Assembly (NCBI RefSeq): GCF_019711515.1
Contig: NZ_JAIGNO010000003.1
Coordinates: 124,001-188,000 of the forward strand
Direction of reading: 5' to 3'
From: Qipengyuania qiaonensis
Lineage (GTDB): Bacteria; Pseudomonadota; Alphaproteobacteria; Sphingomonadales; Sphingomonadaceae
Length of the DNA: 64,000 nucleotides
Below the pieces are notes generated by a model. That model was not told the origin of the DNA and did no database searches. It saw nothing but the letters and a program-made list of their open reading frames with translations. Of the stretch, positions 7,822-17,085 are shown in pieces. Position numbers and translations under genes: made by a program. How positions within the stretch are numbered: the stretch's first letter is position 1; the number at the start of each line of letters is the position of its first letter.

Positions 7822-8309
7822 GTGCAATGCAATTCGCTAGGCGCACTTGTTGCACGCGTTGTATTCTCGGGTTTCTTTGCGATGGCCGCGGTAATGAAGA
7901 TATCCGACCCTTTGGTGACGACCGATACGATCGAGGCGGCAGGATTTCCGATGCCTGCATTGCTGACATGGTTCGCCGTAATTTTCGATTTCGCGGTCGC
8001 GGCAGCTATCTTCAGCGGCATTGCCTATCAGGCAGCTAAACTTGGTCGGCTGCTTACGTGGCTTTTTTCGCCCTTGTGTTTCACGGTCCGGACCGTTGGC
8101 AGAGCAATCAGGTCGAGTTTGCGTTTTTCATCGACCATGTCACCTTGCTTGCCGGCCTGGTTTTGGCCGCTTGCCATGACCCCGGAAAATTCGCCCTCCA
8201 TCGCACACGGGACGGAAGAAGTCGGCGTGTTCTCTCCGCAGAAGGGTGCGTTCGCAGATTTTGCGGAGGCGCTGGACGGCGGTCACGCAATTTCGCATCT
8301 GCGCAGTAG
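7822..8309 (+). pseudogene. DoxX-family membrane protein gene broken by a frameshift
   Basis: From GTG 7822 the frame encodes a typical DoxX start: an RVVFSGFFAMAAVMKISDP helix, EAAGFPMP, and a second helix to GIAYQAAKLG (about codon 75). After position 8046 the DoxX-like sequence continues in another frame: AAYVAFFALVFHGPDRW, then FFIDHVTLLAGLVLAACHDPGKFAL, ending at the stop at 8307-8309. One missing base near 8047-8049 explains the switch. In the first frame the sequence after codon 76 runs on to 8340 without DoxX likeness. Either a pseudogene or a sequencing error; the distal tail is also atypical. DoxX proteins are small inner-membrane proteins linked to redox stress. Confidence 0.7.
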
Positions 8310-8336
8310 TGAAGCTGCGGCGGCGAGGAGTGAGTC

Positions 8337-8990
8337 ATGACGGATTGGTATCGCAACACCACATGGGATGAGGACATCGGGCAAGCATTCGATAAGAAAT
8401 TGGGTCGTGCCAAACACAAAGCGCAATACCTAAACATTCAGGCCTATACTCTTCTGGCTCATGATCCCCTAGCAGCAGCGGAACTCGCAAGACGCGCAGT
8501 TGCAACAGGCGACGTCGATCAGGAGGCACGGGCACGACTCTATCTTGGAACCGCATTGGCTATGGCCGGAGACGTGGACAGCGCTGTCGATGCGCTGGAA
8601 GAAGCTATCGCTGTTGAACAGCGCAACCCTGCCAGCCGTACCGGAGCCTTCCTCGACCAAGCCCTGTTGATCGCCATGTCTCGAAGAAACGACATGTACG
8701 AGATTGCCTTGGAGCGTCTGGATAGCGAGCCGGAAATTCTGTTCGAGCAAGAAATCTCGACCGCGCTGATTGCAGCGATCCTGATCCGCCACGAATTGGG
8801 ACACGATATGTCTGAACCTGCCGCTCGAATTCTCGGGCTTCTAGAATCCTTTGATGCCGAAGCCCACGCGCCCATGCCGTCTTATCTTTCAATCGACACG
8901 TTGCGCAGCCGCCTTTCGGAAGTGAAGGCAGGTAGTATCCTCCCGGAGCCCGCGCCACGGGCCTTTGTCGGTCGCGATCGACCCGATTAA
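8337..8990 (+). CDS. TPR-containing cytoplasmic protein of unknown function
   Basis: A 217-residue protein with no signal peptide. Residues 25-110 form two to three TPR-like helix pairs (AQYLNIQAYTLLAHDPLAAAEL; ARARLYLGTALAMAGDVDSAVDALEEAI). The start ATG overlaps the stop of the frame that continues from the broken DoxX gene. TPR proteins act as scaffolds; the partner is not indicated by the context. Confidence 0.65.
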   Translation: MTDWYRNTTWDEDIGQAFDKKLGRAKHKAQYLNIQAYTLLAHDPLAAAELARRAVATGDVDQEARARLYLGTALAMAGDVDSAVDALEEAIAVEQRNPASRTGAFLDQALLIAMSRRNDMYEIALERLDSEPEILFEQEISTALIAAILIRHELGHDMSEPAARILGLLESFDAEAHAPMPSYLSIDTLRSRLSEVKAGSILPEPAPRAFVGRDRPD

Positions 8991-9117
8991 GAGTGGAAAG
9001 TGTCGATCTAGCCGCAACACCAGAGCCGAGAGACCGGTACGGCGGCCTGCTGATCCTTCGGCATCATGCGTGTTGTGCCAACGGGTATCGTCCTTTCAAC
9101 CCAGACACGCATAATAG

Positions 9118-9151
9118 AAAAAAGCGGCCCGTCCCGAGAGGGACAGACCGC
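9118..9151 (-). terminator. Intrinsic terminator of the Toprim-Sno-ParB operon
   Basis: Read on the minus strand, a GCGG...GTCCC stem pairs with GGGAC...CCGC around a TCTC loop and is followed by six T residues. It lies about 30 bases beyond the ParB-like stop codon and is the expected end of the three-gene minus-strand operon. Confidence 0.85.
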
Positions 9152-9182
9152 CCGCCGAACGACCTGGACCTGTCAGGAGGGG

Positions 9183-11156
9183 TCAGGCAGCCTGCTCGGC
9201 AATCTCGTCAGTTCCTTCGGCGTTGACCGCCTCATCTCCTACATGGTCGGCCAATTCGACTTCTTCAGAACCGGCGAAACGCATGATCGAAGGCACCCAG
9301 GCCTGAGCCCGTTCCTTTACTTCGGCCTCGCCGATGAGGTTGCCGGAGAAGATGCGCTCGGCAGCGCTCGCCAGTTCGGCTTTCTTCGATGCAGCATAGC
9401 GACTGACCAGCTCCGGACCACCGACAGCATCGAGCGCTTCGAGCGTGCGAGCCTTGGCCACCCGGTCGAAGTAACTCGCCGCTGTGGGACGCCACCAATG
9501 CGCGGTCTCGATTTCGAGGAGGGAGCCGAGCGTCTCATGCATCGGCACCGAGCGCTCGCCTTCGCAAGCAAGGCTTGCAATCAGAGTGCGCGAGACAACA
9601 TGACCAAGCCAAGCCGAGCGCGCCTCGTCGGAAAGCGCCCGGAAGTTGGCGAACCGCTCGACATCGCTTGTCCCAGCGCGCCAGCTTTCATCGAGCGAAC
9701 CGGCGAACTCGGCGAGCGCAGCGCTCGCCGGTGCATCCTTGGCCTCGAACCCGGTAACCGGGCCCGAAGCCACCGAGCCGACAAGCGTCGACGCTTTCTT
9801 GGCGCGCCAGTCATGGCCGTCGGCATCGGCGAGCGTGAAGACCATGAAGTCGAGCGCCAGTGCCGGATCGTTGGCGAGATGGATTGCCAGGATATCGCGG
9901 CGCTGCATGGCCAGTTCGTCGAGCAGGCGCTGCGACAACGAGCTTCCCTTGGGCTTCGCCGCACCGTTTTCCTCAATCGCCTCGACCACACCTTCGTCAG
10001 CGATGACTTCGGTCTCGGTATAGAACTGCGGAACCAAGGTCGGCTCGCCATTGCGCGAGAGGACGAGGAAGGCGCCAGCATCGGATTTCAGTTCGTCGGC
10101 GAGTACCGGCGGCCGGTCATTGAGCGCGCGCATGGCACGGTCGATGACGACGAGTTCCTGTTCGGCCTTGGCGACCTCGTCCTCGTCGCTATCCTCGTCT
10201 TCGAGTACGGCGGCGACACGGTCGTAGTCGGCCTCGAGCTCGCCGAGCTCCCGAGCTTCCTGCTCGGTCATTGGCGCATGCCCGCAGGGCAAGCGACCGA
10301 GACCTTCAACAAGGTCTTGGCTGACGTAGTTGCCAAGGGTCGGCCGAACCCAGGCAAGGCCATATTCAAGCGCGGTCTTTTCTGCGGCTTCGTCCATGGC
10401 CTTGTGCGCGAGGTCCTCGAGCAGCGCGACATCGATCCAGCTCTCGCTGGCATCATCGTCGAACAGTTCGCGCTCGATCCGGCCGCCTGCGGCGAGGTAG
10501 GCATCGCGTCCGACGAGCACGGCACGCGGATCGGAACCACGCACCGATGCATCGAGCACCATGCGGCGGATCGTGTCAGGCGTGATCTGGTACCAGACGT
10601 CCTGCAGCTCGGTATAGACATGCGCCTGACGCTCCACGTCGGAAATCGCGCCATAGGCCTTGGCCATGTCGAGCGTGATCGTGCCTTCGGCAAGCGCTTC
10701 GAAGACACATGGCGCGAGACTTGCCAGGCGCAAACGCCCTTCGACGAACCGGACAGTGAGGCCGAAGCGACGCGCCACGTCTTCGGTGGTAGCCCCTGCC
10801 TCGATGATGGAAGCGAAGGCCTGCGCCTCGTCGGCGGGGTTCATCGCGAGGCGCTGGAAGTTCTCGGCAAGACTGGCTTCGCGCACTTCGCTTTCTTCGC
10901 CTTCGATGACGAGGCAAGTGACCTCGTGGATGTCGGGCAATGTGCCCTCTTCGGCCAGCGCCTGCAGCGCGGCGAGACGGCGACCGCCTGCTTCGACCTC
11001 GAACTTGCCGCGCTTTCCTTTGCGCACGACGAGGTTCTGCAGTAGGCCGCGGGCAGCAATGTCTGCACGCAGCTGGAGGTCGGCCAGCACGTCGCTCGAC
11101 TTGCGAACGTTGCGCGGGCTCGGGACGAGCTTCTTCAAGGGAATCGACTGGATCAT
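9183..11156 (-). CDS. ParB/RepB/Spo0J-like nuclease-domain protein
   Basis: A 657-residue protein with a ParB N-terminal domain: a LKKLVPSPRNVRK start (residues 7-19), a GGRRLAAL box (about 58-65) and SLAENFQRLAMNPADEAQAF (94-113), followed by a KorB/ParB-like HTH (TTEDVARRFGLTVRFVEGRLRLA). The long C-terminal half is acidic and specific to plasmid or ICE proteins of this type. Start at 11156 is set by AGGAG seven bases upstream. Such proteins travel with the Strawberry-notch helicase encoded next door on plasmids and integrated elements; a role in element maintenance or transfer is inferred, not shown. No ParA is present in the window. Confidence 0.88.
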   Translation of the reverse strand: MIQSIPLKKLVPSPRNVRKSSDVLADLQLRADIAARGLLQNLVVRKGKRGKFEVEAGGRRLAALQALAEEGTLPDIHEVTCLVIEGEESEVREASLAENFQRLAMNPADEAQAFASIIEAGATTEDVARRFGLTVRFVEGRLRLASLAPCVFEALAEGTITLDMAKAYGAISDVERQAHVYTELQDVWYQITPDTIRRMVLDASVRGSDPRAVLVGRDAYLAAGGRIERELFDDDASESWIDVALLEDLAHKAMDEAAEKTALEYGLAWVRPTLGNYVSQDLVEGLGRLPCGHAPMTEQEARELGELEADYDRVAAVLEDEDSDEDEVAKAEQELVVIDRAMRALNDRPPVLADELKSDAGAFLVLSRNGEPTLVPQFYTETEVIADEGVVEAIEENGAAKPKGSSLSQRLLDELAMQRRDILAIHLANDPALALDFMVFTLADADGHDWRAKKASTLVGSVASGPVTGFEAKDAPASAALAEFAGSLDESWRAGTSDVERFANFRALSDEARSAWLGHVVSRTLIASLACEGERSVPMHETLGSLLEIETAHWWRPTAASYFDRVAKARTLEALDAVGGPELVSRYAASKKAELASAAERIFSGNLIGEAEVKERAQAWVPSIMRFAGSEEVELADHVGDEAVNAEGTDEIAEQAA

Positions 11157-11260
11157 GGGTGTTCTCCTGATGGAATGAGGGCGCAGGTGAGGATCACGAG
11201 GCCCACAAGCCCAAAGGGCTCCCTCCACTCTCATTCTGAGATTGGGGTCCGCCCTAAGGA

Positions 11261-14200
11261 TCAGGCGGCAAGCGCAGGGAGGACCGACGAGACTCTCGAC
11301 ACCGGCACGAACAGCCGCGTGCGGTAGCGGATGATCTCAGTGAAACAGCCCTTGTTCTTGTACCAGTCGAGCCGATCGGGCGAGAACCCGGTCAGTTCAA
11401 GGCGCTGTTCGCCGCCGACCAGCGATCGCTTGACGGTCAAGGCATCGTGGCTTGCGAGGACCAGCGGCTTTCCGCTTGAGAGGACCAGGTCGCCGATCTG
11501 CTCTGCAGCTGGCCCGGTAACTCCGCAAAGGCCAAAGGTATCGGCGATTGCGGCGAGATCGATATCGAGCACTTCGCGGCCGAAGATCGACTGGCCATCT
11601 TCGGCAACGAGCCGGGTAACCCGAACATGATCGCCGGGCAGGCGCTTCCAGACCGGGAGCAGCAGTCCGGTAGCAAGATGGACGCGCTTGGTCACAGGTG
11701 CAGCGGAGGCCTCCTCTTCCTCGGCTCGCCAGGCGCTGGTGAATGCGGTAACGCCAACCTCCTCCCAGTGGCTTTCAGCAAGCGCCTCAAGCGTCCAGTT
11801 CGCGGATTTGAGCGGGCGCAGCAGTCGTCGGCGTTCGATCACGGCCCCGTCGTCAGCGATGAGGCGCCGGGCTGGAACCGACAGTGCGATCTTGCCCGAG
11901 CGCGCATTGCGCATCGGTATCGCGTGCGGGCTGCCGATCTCGTGCATCCGCACCAGGCGCTGCAATCGTAGGGGCCGAAGGTGCCGGCTCACTTCGAGCG
12001 AGACGAGCCGGGTCTCCGCTCCGGTCACAGGATCGGCGCGCAGGAGTTCATCTGCCAGGACCGTGAACCGATCGACCCTCACGGTTTCCAGTCCCTGGTC
12101 GAGCGTTCCGGCCTCGCGCGCGGCTTCGATCCGCGCCTCTACCAACCCGAGATATTCGTCAAAGATTCCGTTCTGGAGCGCGATCGGCAGCGCGAGAATG
12201 CGGTTTAGCCAGCGCTGGATCGTGGGGAGATTGTCGGTCAGCCCCCCATCTGGGTTTTCGAGACGGAGGCCCGTTCGCTCGACGAATTGGCCGAAGCTCG
12301 TGGCTTCGAGCTTGCCGTCATAGAGCAGCTGGAACCAGCGGCTGAGCGCATCGCGCGCATAGTCGCTTTCGAGATTGTCTGCCGGGTCGAACAGGTTCTG
12401 TCCGCCGGTCTGGCGCTGGCCGCGCGTAAGCGCGCCCAAGGCATCGAGCCTTCGCGCAATGGTCGAGATGAACCGGCGCTCACCCTTCACGTCGGTGGTT
12501 ACCGGCCGGAACAGCGGGGCCGAGGCCTGGTTGGTGCGGTTGGTACGGCCGAGACCCTGGATCGCGTTGTCGGCGCGCCAGCCCGGCTCGAGCAGGAAAT
12601 GAGCCCGGCGCTGCTGGTTACGGCAGCCGAGATCGGCATGGTAGGAACGCCCCGTGCCGCCCGCGTCCGAGAAGACCAGGATGCGCTTGGTCCCGTCCAT
12701 GAAGCTTTGCGCTTCGGCGACATTGGCGCTGGGGCTACGCCGTTCGAGGCGTTGCTGACCATCGCGTCCCATCACCAGCCTGCGGGTTCGGCCCGTCACC
12801 TCGGCGACGGCGTCGGTTCCGAAGTGCTCGATGATCGCATCGAGCGCTGTGGCGATGGGCGGCAGCGCGCAGAGCTGTTCGATCAGCGCATCGCGCGCAG
12901 CAATGGCGCGCGGGCAGAAAACGGGATTGCCTTCCTCGTCGCTCATCGCCTCGGAGCGAAGATTGCCATCCTCGTCGGCGAAGACCTGCATCAGGCGCAC
13001 AGGGAAGCTCTTCGCAAGATAGTCGATGACGTACTCTCGCGGGGACAGATCGATGTCGAGCGCTTCGCGTTCTTCCACGCTAAGGTCGGCAAGGCGCCGG
13101 TCGAGCATGGCCTCGGCGGTCGAGACCAGCTGCACGACTACCGAATGGTTCGCGCCAAGAGCTGCTTCCATCGCCGGGATCAGGCTCGGCAGCTTCATCG
13201 AGAGCAGAAGCTGGGCAAAGAAGCGTTGCTTGGTGCCTTCGAAGATCGAAAGCGCCGCCGATTTGGCGTTGCGGTTGAGCGTATCGCCGCTGTCCTCGTC
13301 GACCACGCGGGTTGCTTCGAGCGCAGCTTCAAGGTTGCGGTGGATGATCGCCCAGGCATCAGCATAGGCATCGTAGATCCGCACCTGTGCTTCGGTCAGA
13401 CTGTGTTCGAGGATCTCGTACTCTACCCCGGCGAAGGATAGCGCACGGGCGAGATAGAGGCCCTGGGCCTTGAGATCACGAGCGACGAGTTCCATCGCTG
13501 CGACGCCGCCGGCGCGGATCTCGGTCATGAACGCCTCGTGGGTCGGGAATGCGGTCTCGGGTCCCCACAGGCCAAGCCTGGACGTGTAGCCTAGGTTGGC
13601 GATATCCGAAGCGCCGGTGGCAGACGCGTAGAGCACGCGGGCACGCGGGAGATGGTTCTGCAGCCTGAGGCCCGCCATCCCTTGCTCGGAGCCCTTGACC
13701 TTGCCGCGGATTGAAGAGCTCCCGAGCGCATTGGCCATCGCGTGAGCTTCGTCGAAGGCAATCACGCCGTCGAAATCCTCGCCCGCCCAGGCAAGGATCT
13801 GGTCGAGCCGCGTATCCTCGGCGCGCCCCGAGCGCAGCGTCGGGTAGGTCACGAAGAGGATGCCTTCGGACATTGTTACAGGATGGCCAAGTTTCCAGCG
13901 TGAGAGCGGCTGGAGATCGAGAGCCATGGCGCCGAGCGCTTCCCAGTCGCGGCGTGCATCTTCGAGCAGCGCCTCGTTCTTGGTGATCCAGACATGCCGG
14001 CGCTCGCCTGCGAGCCAGCGGTCCATGATCACCGCTGCGATCTGCCGTCCCTTGCCCGCTCCGGTTCCGTCGCCGAGGAAGAAGCCTTGGCGGAACGCGT
14101 CCCCGTCTTCGGATAGTTCCAGCGCAGTGCCTTCCTGGCTGACCTTGAACTGGCCCGGTAAGTTGCGCGCGAATGCCTGGGCAGCGTAGATCAGTGTCTC

Positions 14201-15508
14201 GCACTGAGCCTCGGATAAAAGGCCATCGGCCTGCCAGTTGGTGGGGAGACGTGGCCGCACTTCCGGCTGGGGCGCCGCGACCGAACCCATGGCGACCGAT
14301 TCCACGAGCGGGGTGGGATGGACCGGCGCGTCTTCGAAGGCGATGCGGCTGGGCCGGTAAGGCAGGTAAATGCCTGCCTGTTCGGGTACAGGCGCAGGTT
14401 CGGCTAGGACCGAATAGGCAAGATTGGTCGCATTCGCTGTGGCTGCTGGTGTCGCTGCGAAAGGCGCCAACGGCCGGACCGGCGTGCGTTGGGTCGAAGT
14501 CTTGCCAACGAGGCGCGCTGGCTTGCCGAGCGGCAGGCGATGGATGTTGGCGGAGGTCTGTACGCGTGGCGGAAGCGCAGTGATAAGCTCGTGGAGCGAG
14601 ATGAGGTCGTCAGTATCTCCGGTGATTGCGGGCAAGGACGCAATCGGCGTCTTGTCGAACACGACCAGGCGAACGGCGATCCCCGTGCCCGTCCGTCGAA
14701 ACATCTGCTGCAAGCGGACATTGAGCAGGAGCGACGCGTCATCCTGTGCCTTGGCGAAGGTGGAAGCATCGAAGCCTTCGGGCATGATCGCGACAATCCT
14801 CGCGCCACCGGCAGCGGCCCGGATCGCGCTGCGCAGGTGGCGCTGCGCCGTCTCACTATCCCTGCCGCGTTCCTGGCTGCGCGCGAATGGCGGGTTTATC
14901 AACACGACCGACGGAACAGGGCCGCGATGCAGGTCGGCGATCAATTCCCCGTCATGCGCGGTGATCGTGGTCGAAGGGAAGATGTGGCCCAGGCCGTCTC
15001 GTCTTGCCGGATCGATCTCGTTGAGGACCAATGAGGCGTTCTGGACGCTGCCCCAGAGAGCAAGAGCGCCATTGCCCGCGGACGGTTCGAGGAGCGTGTC
15101 TTGCGCAGAGACGGCTGCGGCCTTCGCCATCAGCCAGGCCAGCATTGGCGGGGTCGAGAACTGTTGGAGCTCGACCTGTGCTTCGCTGCGCACGTGCCGC
15201 GGCGGCAAGGCAGCCTCGAGCCAGTCGAAACGCGCTTCGGCTTCATGCACGCTTGTCGCCAGATCGATGCGTGAAGATTCCCGTAGCCACAGCATTGCGC
15301 CGATCTCGGCCGCGTTGTTGTAGTCATCGATGGTCCAGGCGCTTCCCCAGTCCAGGGCGCCGGTGTCTTTGGCGAACAGGCCGGAAATGTCCGCACGGGT
15401 CAGATGGCGTCCCGAGGCAAGAAGCGCCGCAATCTTGGTGCTGATTGCGAAGGCCAGGGGCTCTGACGGCAACTGCTCGCTGGCGGGAAACAGGTCTGAT
15501 TGAATCAT
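11261..15508 (-). CDS. Strawberry-notch-type helicase with N-terminal methyltransferase-like domain
   Basis: A 1,415-residue protein. The N-terminal part has an SAM-dependent N6-methyltransferase pattern: EPSAGNGAL (about 141-149) and INPPF (204-208). The middle holds a superfamily-2 helicase core with Walker A GDGTGAGKGR (about 479-488) and FDEAH (about 582-586). The C-terminal helicase lobe includes FSDAGGTGRS and AIQGLGRTNRTNQ near 940-1000, characteristic of Strawberry notch proteins. AGGAGG precedes the ATG at 15508. It lies between the Toprim and ParB-like genes in one operon, a set found on plasmids and ICEs, and probably remodels or modifies the element's DNA. Whether the methyltransferase half is active is unknown. 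Confidence 0.9.
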   Translation of the reverse strand: MIQSDLFPASEQLPSEPLAFAISTKIAALLASGRHLTRADISGLFAKDTGALDWGSAWTIDDYNNAAEIGAMLWLRESSRIDLATSVHEAEARFDWLEAALPPRHVRSEAQVELQQFSTPPMLAWLMAKAAAVSAQDTLLEPSAGNGALALWGSVQNASLVLNEIDPARRDGLGHIFPSTTITAHDGELIADLHRGPVPSVVLINPPFARSQERGRDSETAQRHLRSAIRAAAGGARIVAIMPEGFDASTFAKAQDDASLLLNVRLQQMFRRTGTGIAVRLVVFDKTPIASLPAITGDTDDLISLHELITALPPRVQTSANIHRLPLGKPARLVGKTSTQRTPVRPLAPFAATPAATANATNLAYSVLAEPAPVPEQAGIYLPYRPSRIAFEDAPVHPTPLVESVAMGSVAAPQPEVRPRLPTNWQADGLLSEAQCETLIYAAQAFARNLPGQFKVSQEGTALELSEDGDAFRQGFFLGDGTGAGKGRQIAAVIMDRWLAGERRHVWITKNEALLEDARRDWEALGAMALDLQPLSRWKLGHPVTMSEGILFVTYPTLRSGRAEDTRLDQILAWAGEDFDGVIAFDEAHAMANALGSSSIRGKVKGSEQGMAGLRLQNHLPRARVLYASATGASDIANLGYTSRLGLWGPETAFPTHEAFMTEIRAGGVAAMELVARDLKAQGLYLARALSFAGVEYEILEHSLTEAQVRIYDAYADAWAIIHRNLEAALEATRVVDEDSGDTLNRNAKSAALSIFEGTKQRFFAQLLLSMKLPSLIPAMEAALGANHSVVVQLVSTAEAMLDRRLADLSVEEREALDIDLSPREYVIDYLAKSFPVRLMQVFADEDGNLRSEAMSDEEGNPVFCPRAIAARDALIEQLCALPPIATALDAIIEHFGTDAVAEVTGRTRRLVMGRDGQQRLERRSPSANVAEAQSFMDGTKRILVFSDAGGTGRSYHADLGCRNQQRRAHFLLEPGWRADNAIQGLGRTNRTNQASAPLFRPVTTDVKGERRFISTIARRLDALGALTRGQRQTGGQNLFDPADNLESDYARDALSRWFQLLYDGKLEATSFGQFVERTGLRLENPDGGLTDNLPTIQRWLNRILALPIALQNGIFDEYLGLVEARIEAAREAGTLDQGLETVRVDRFTVLADELLRADPVTGAETRLVSLEVSRHLRPLRLQRLVRMHEIGSPHAIPMRNARSGKIALSVPARRLIADDGAVIERRRLLRPLKSANWTLEALAESHWEEVGVTAFTSAWRAEEEEASAAPVTKRVHLATGLLLPVWKRLPGDHVRVTRLVAEDGQSIFGREVLDIDLAAIADTFGLCGVTGPAAEQIGDLVLSSGKPLVLASHDALTVKRSLVGGEQRLELTGFSPDRLDWYKNKGCFTEIIRYRTRLFVPVSRVSSVLPALAA

Positions 15509-15583
15509 GGCAATTCGTCCTCCTGATGGGGGCATCGGGACACGCCCTCTGCCGGATCAGGAAATCGAGAAGCCATCTCTCCT

Positions 15584-16498
15584 CTACCGCGCCGCCTTGC
15601 GGCGCAGCCATGCTGTCAGTTCATCGTTCCAGTCGGTATCGCGCAAGGAAGGTTTGCGAACCTGGATCGTCCGTCCTTCACGGGCATAAGCGGCCAGGCC
15701 ACGCGACGCAGCCAGCTCGCCGCCAGCATCGTGATCGACGAAGAGATGAAGTTCGGTCACGCTCTCAGGCACGCTGACGAGACCGAAGCGCTCATTGCCC
15801 AGGGTCGCCCAGACGGGAATACCGGTAAGAGCATAAGCCGACATCGCGCTCTCGATGCCCTCGGCGAGGCCAAGCTTGCCGGAAACTGGAGCGAAGAGAC
15901 GAACAGCAGCTTCACCGAGCGCGCCGAGCGCGCGTTTCGGCTTTTCGAAAGCGGCCTTGATTGAAGCCTCGGTAGACAGGAATGTGCGGTGGATGGCCAT
16001 CGGCCCCTCGTCGAGGCTTACCGCCGCGATCATGGCGGGAAGAAAACGGGTTCGTCCTTTCGGGCCAAGCGGCGTTCGTGGATGGAAGCGGAGCGCCGGA
16101 GATGCGGCGAGGATGCCGCGGCTTTCAAGATATGCCTTTGCCGAACTGGCACGCAGTGGCTGCGCATCGCGCCAGATCCTCAGCGCTACCGCCGAGGGTT
16201 TGCGGGTGCTGGTCGATTCGGGTTCGTTGTTGGTCGCAGAACCTGCAAAAAGCGCCGGTGTCTCGAAACCTTCACGCGCCAGAGCAGCCAGCACGCTCTG
16301 CTGATCGCATCCCGCGAAACAGTGGAAGAGGATGGCCTGTCGGCCGAGCGACACACCGAGTGACGGTGTGCGGTCATCATGCGCGGGGCAACAGGCCATG
16401 CCCTTTGTGCCGGACCATTTGCCGCCTCGCGATTCGCAGATCTGGCGGGCGGTCTCGGCAAGCGACCGGTCGGGGTGAGATCGGACAGACGGGGACAT
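15584..16498 (-). CDS. Toprim-domain primase-like protein with zinc finger
   Basis: A 304-residue protein. Residues 30-65 contain a CHC2-like zinc finger (CCPAHDDRTPSLGV then FHCFAGCDQQS), and the C-terminal half is a Toprim domain (LAEGIESAMSA with the catalytic Glu, VDHDAGGELAA with the metal-binding Asp pair). This is the layout of plasmid-type DnaG-like primases without a helicase. AGGAGG sits five bases before the ATG at 16498. First gene of the minus-strand operon with the Sno helicase and ParB-like protein; divergent from the HipBA pair. Confidence 0.88.
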   Translation of the reverse strand: MSPSVRSHPDRSLAETARQICESRGGKWSGTKGMACCPAHDDRTPSLGVSLGRQAILFHCFAGCDQQSVLAALAREGFETPALFAGSATNNEPESTSTRKPSAVALRIWRDAQPLRASSAKAYLESRGILAASPALRFHPRTPLGPKGRTRFLPAMIAAVSLDEGPMAIHRTFLSTEASIKAAFEKPKRALGALGEAAVRLFAPVSGKLGLAEGIESAMSAYALTGIPVWATLGNERFGLVSVPESVTELHLFVDHDAGGELAASRGLAAYAREGRTIQVRKPSLRDTDWNDELTAWLRRKAAR

Positions 16499-16683
16499 GC
16501 GACCTCCTGAACGTGGCAGATGCAACAGCAAGAGCGTCCCTCTGCTCCTGGCTCATCGTCTCGCGTCGGCCTTCAAAATTGCGATGCCATCCAACAATAG
16601 AGCAGGCTTTACTGTTCTAGCGTGAGCGCTGGTGTGTGATACCCAACGACTGTGTGTGCTCATGAGAATTCGTGGTTTGAAGC

Positions 16684-16727
16684 ATGACATATCATTTGAA
16701 TTTGACAGAATGCACATGATATGTCAT
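16684..16727. promoter_or_regulatory. Inverted-repeat operator upstream of hipB-like gene
   Basis: ATGACATATCAT (16684-16695) and ATGATATGTCAT (16716-16727) are exact reverse complements separated by 20 bp, ending 10 bp before the antitoxin ATG. A TTGACA hexamer (16702-16707) lies between the arms. The layout matches autorepression by a HipB dimer pair; the -10 element is unclear. Confidence 0.7.
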
Positions 16728-16737
16728 CTGAGACACT

Positions 16738-17079
16738 ATGCCACGCGCCTCCAGAGCCGCCACCGGACTGCCGCCCCAGAGCCAACGCGCCATCGCGCAA
16801 CTTGGCAGGGATATTGCGCTCGCGCGCCGACGGCGCAAGCTGCCACAGCGCCTGATGGCCGAGCGCATGCTCGTCTCGGTCCAGACGTTGCAGCGGCTTG
16901 AGGCCGGAGACCCCACGGTCGGCCTTGCGGTCCTCGCAAGCGCGCTTCATGTGTTCGGCATGACCGGCCGTCTCGCCGGTCTCGCCGCGCCAGATACCGA
17001 TCGGGCAGGGATCAGCGAGGATCTCGCCCGCCTGCCCAGGACGACCCACGCGGCGGGCGACGATGATCTGGATTTCTGA
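16738..17079 (+). CDS. XRE-family HTH antitoxin (HipB-like)
   Basis: A 113-residue protein with a lambda-repressor type helix-turn-helix at about 20-75 (IAQLGRDIALARRRRKL, RMLVSVQTLQRLEAGDP). It precedes the HipA-type kinase by 6 bases and is itself preceded by a perfect inverted-repeat operator. In such pairs the antitoxin binds both the kinase and the operator. The ATG has only a weak ribosome binding site. A hydrophilic C-terminal tail (AAGDDDLDF) follows the HTH. Confidence 0.88.
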   Translation: MPRASRAATGLPPQSQRAIAQLGRDIALARRRRKLPQRLMAERMLVSVQTLQRLEAGDPTVGLAVLASALHVFGMTGRLAGLAAPDTDRAGISEDLARLPRTTHAAGDDDLDF

Positions 17080-17085
17080 GCCGTA

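Noticed and set aside
6647-7840. 397-codon plus-strand frame across the small minus-strand unknown genes
   Set aside because: No family likeness and no ribosome binding site, whereas the minus-strand genes have good start signals.
9066-11045. Long open frame on the plus strand opposite the ParB-like gene
   Set aside because: It is the antisense of a well-supported gene, has no domain pattern and arises from GC-rich codon bias.
12287-15323. Several long plus-strand frames opposite the Strawberry-notch helicase gene
   Set aside because: The minus-strand protein has clear motifs throughout; the opposite frames are compositional shadows.
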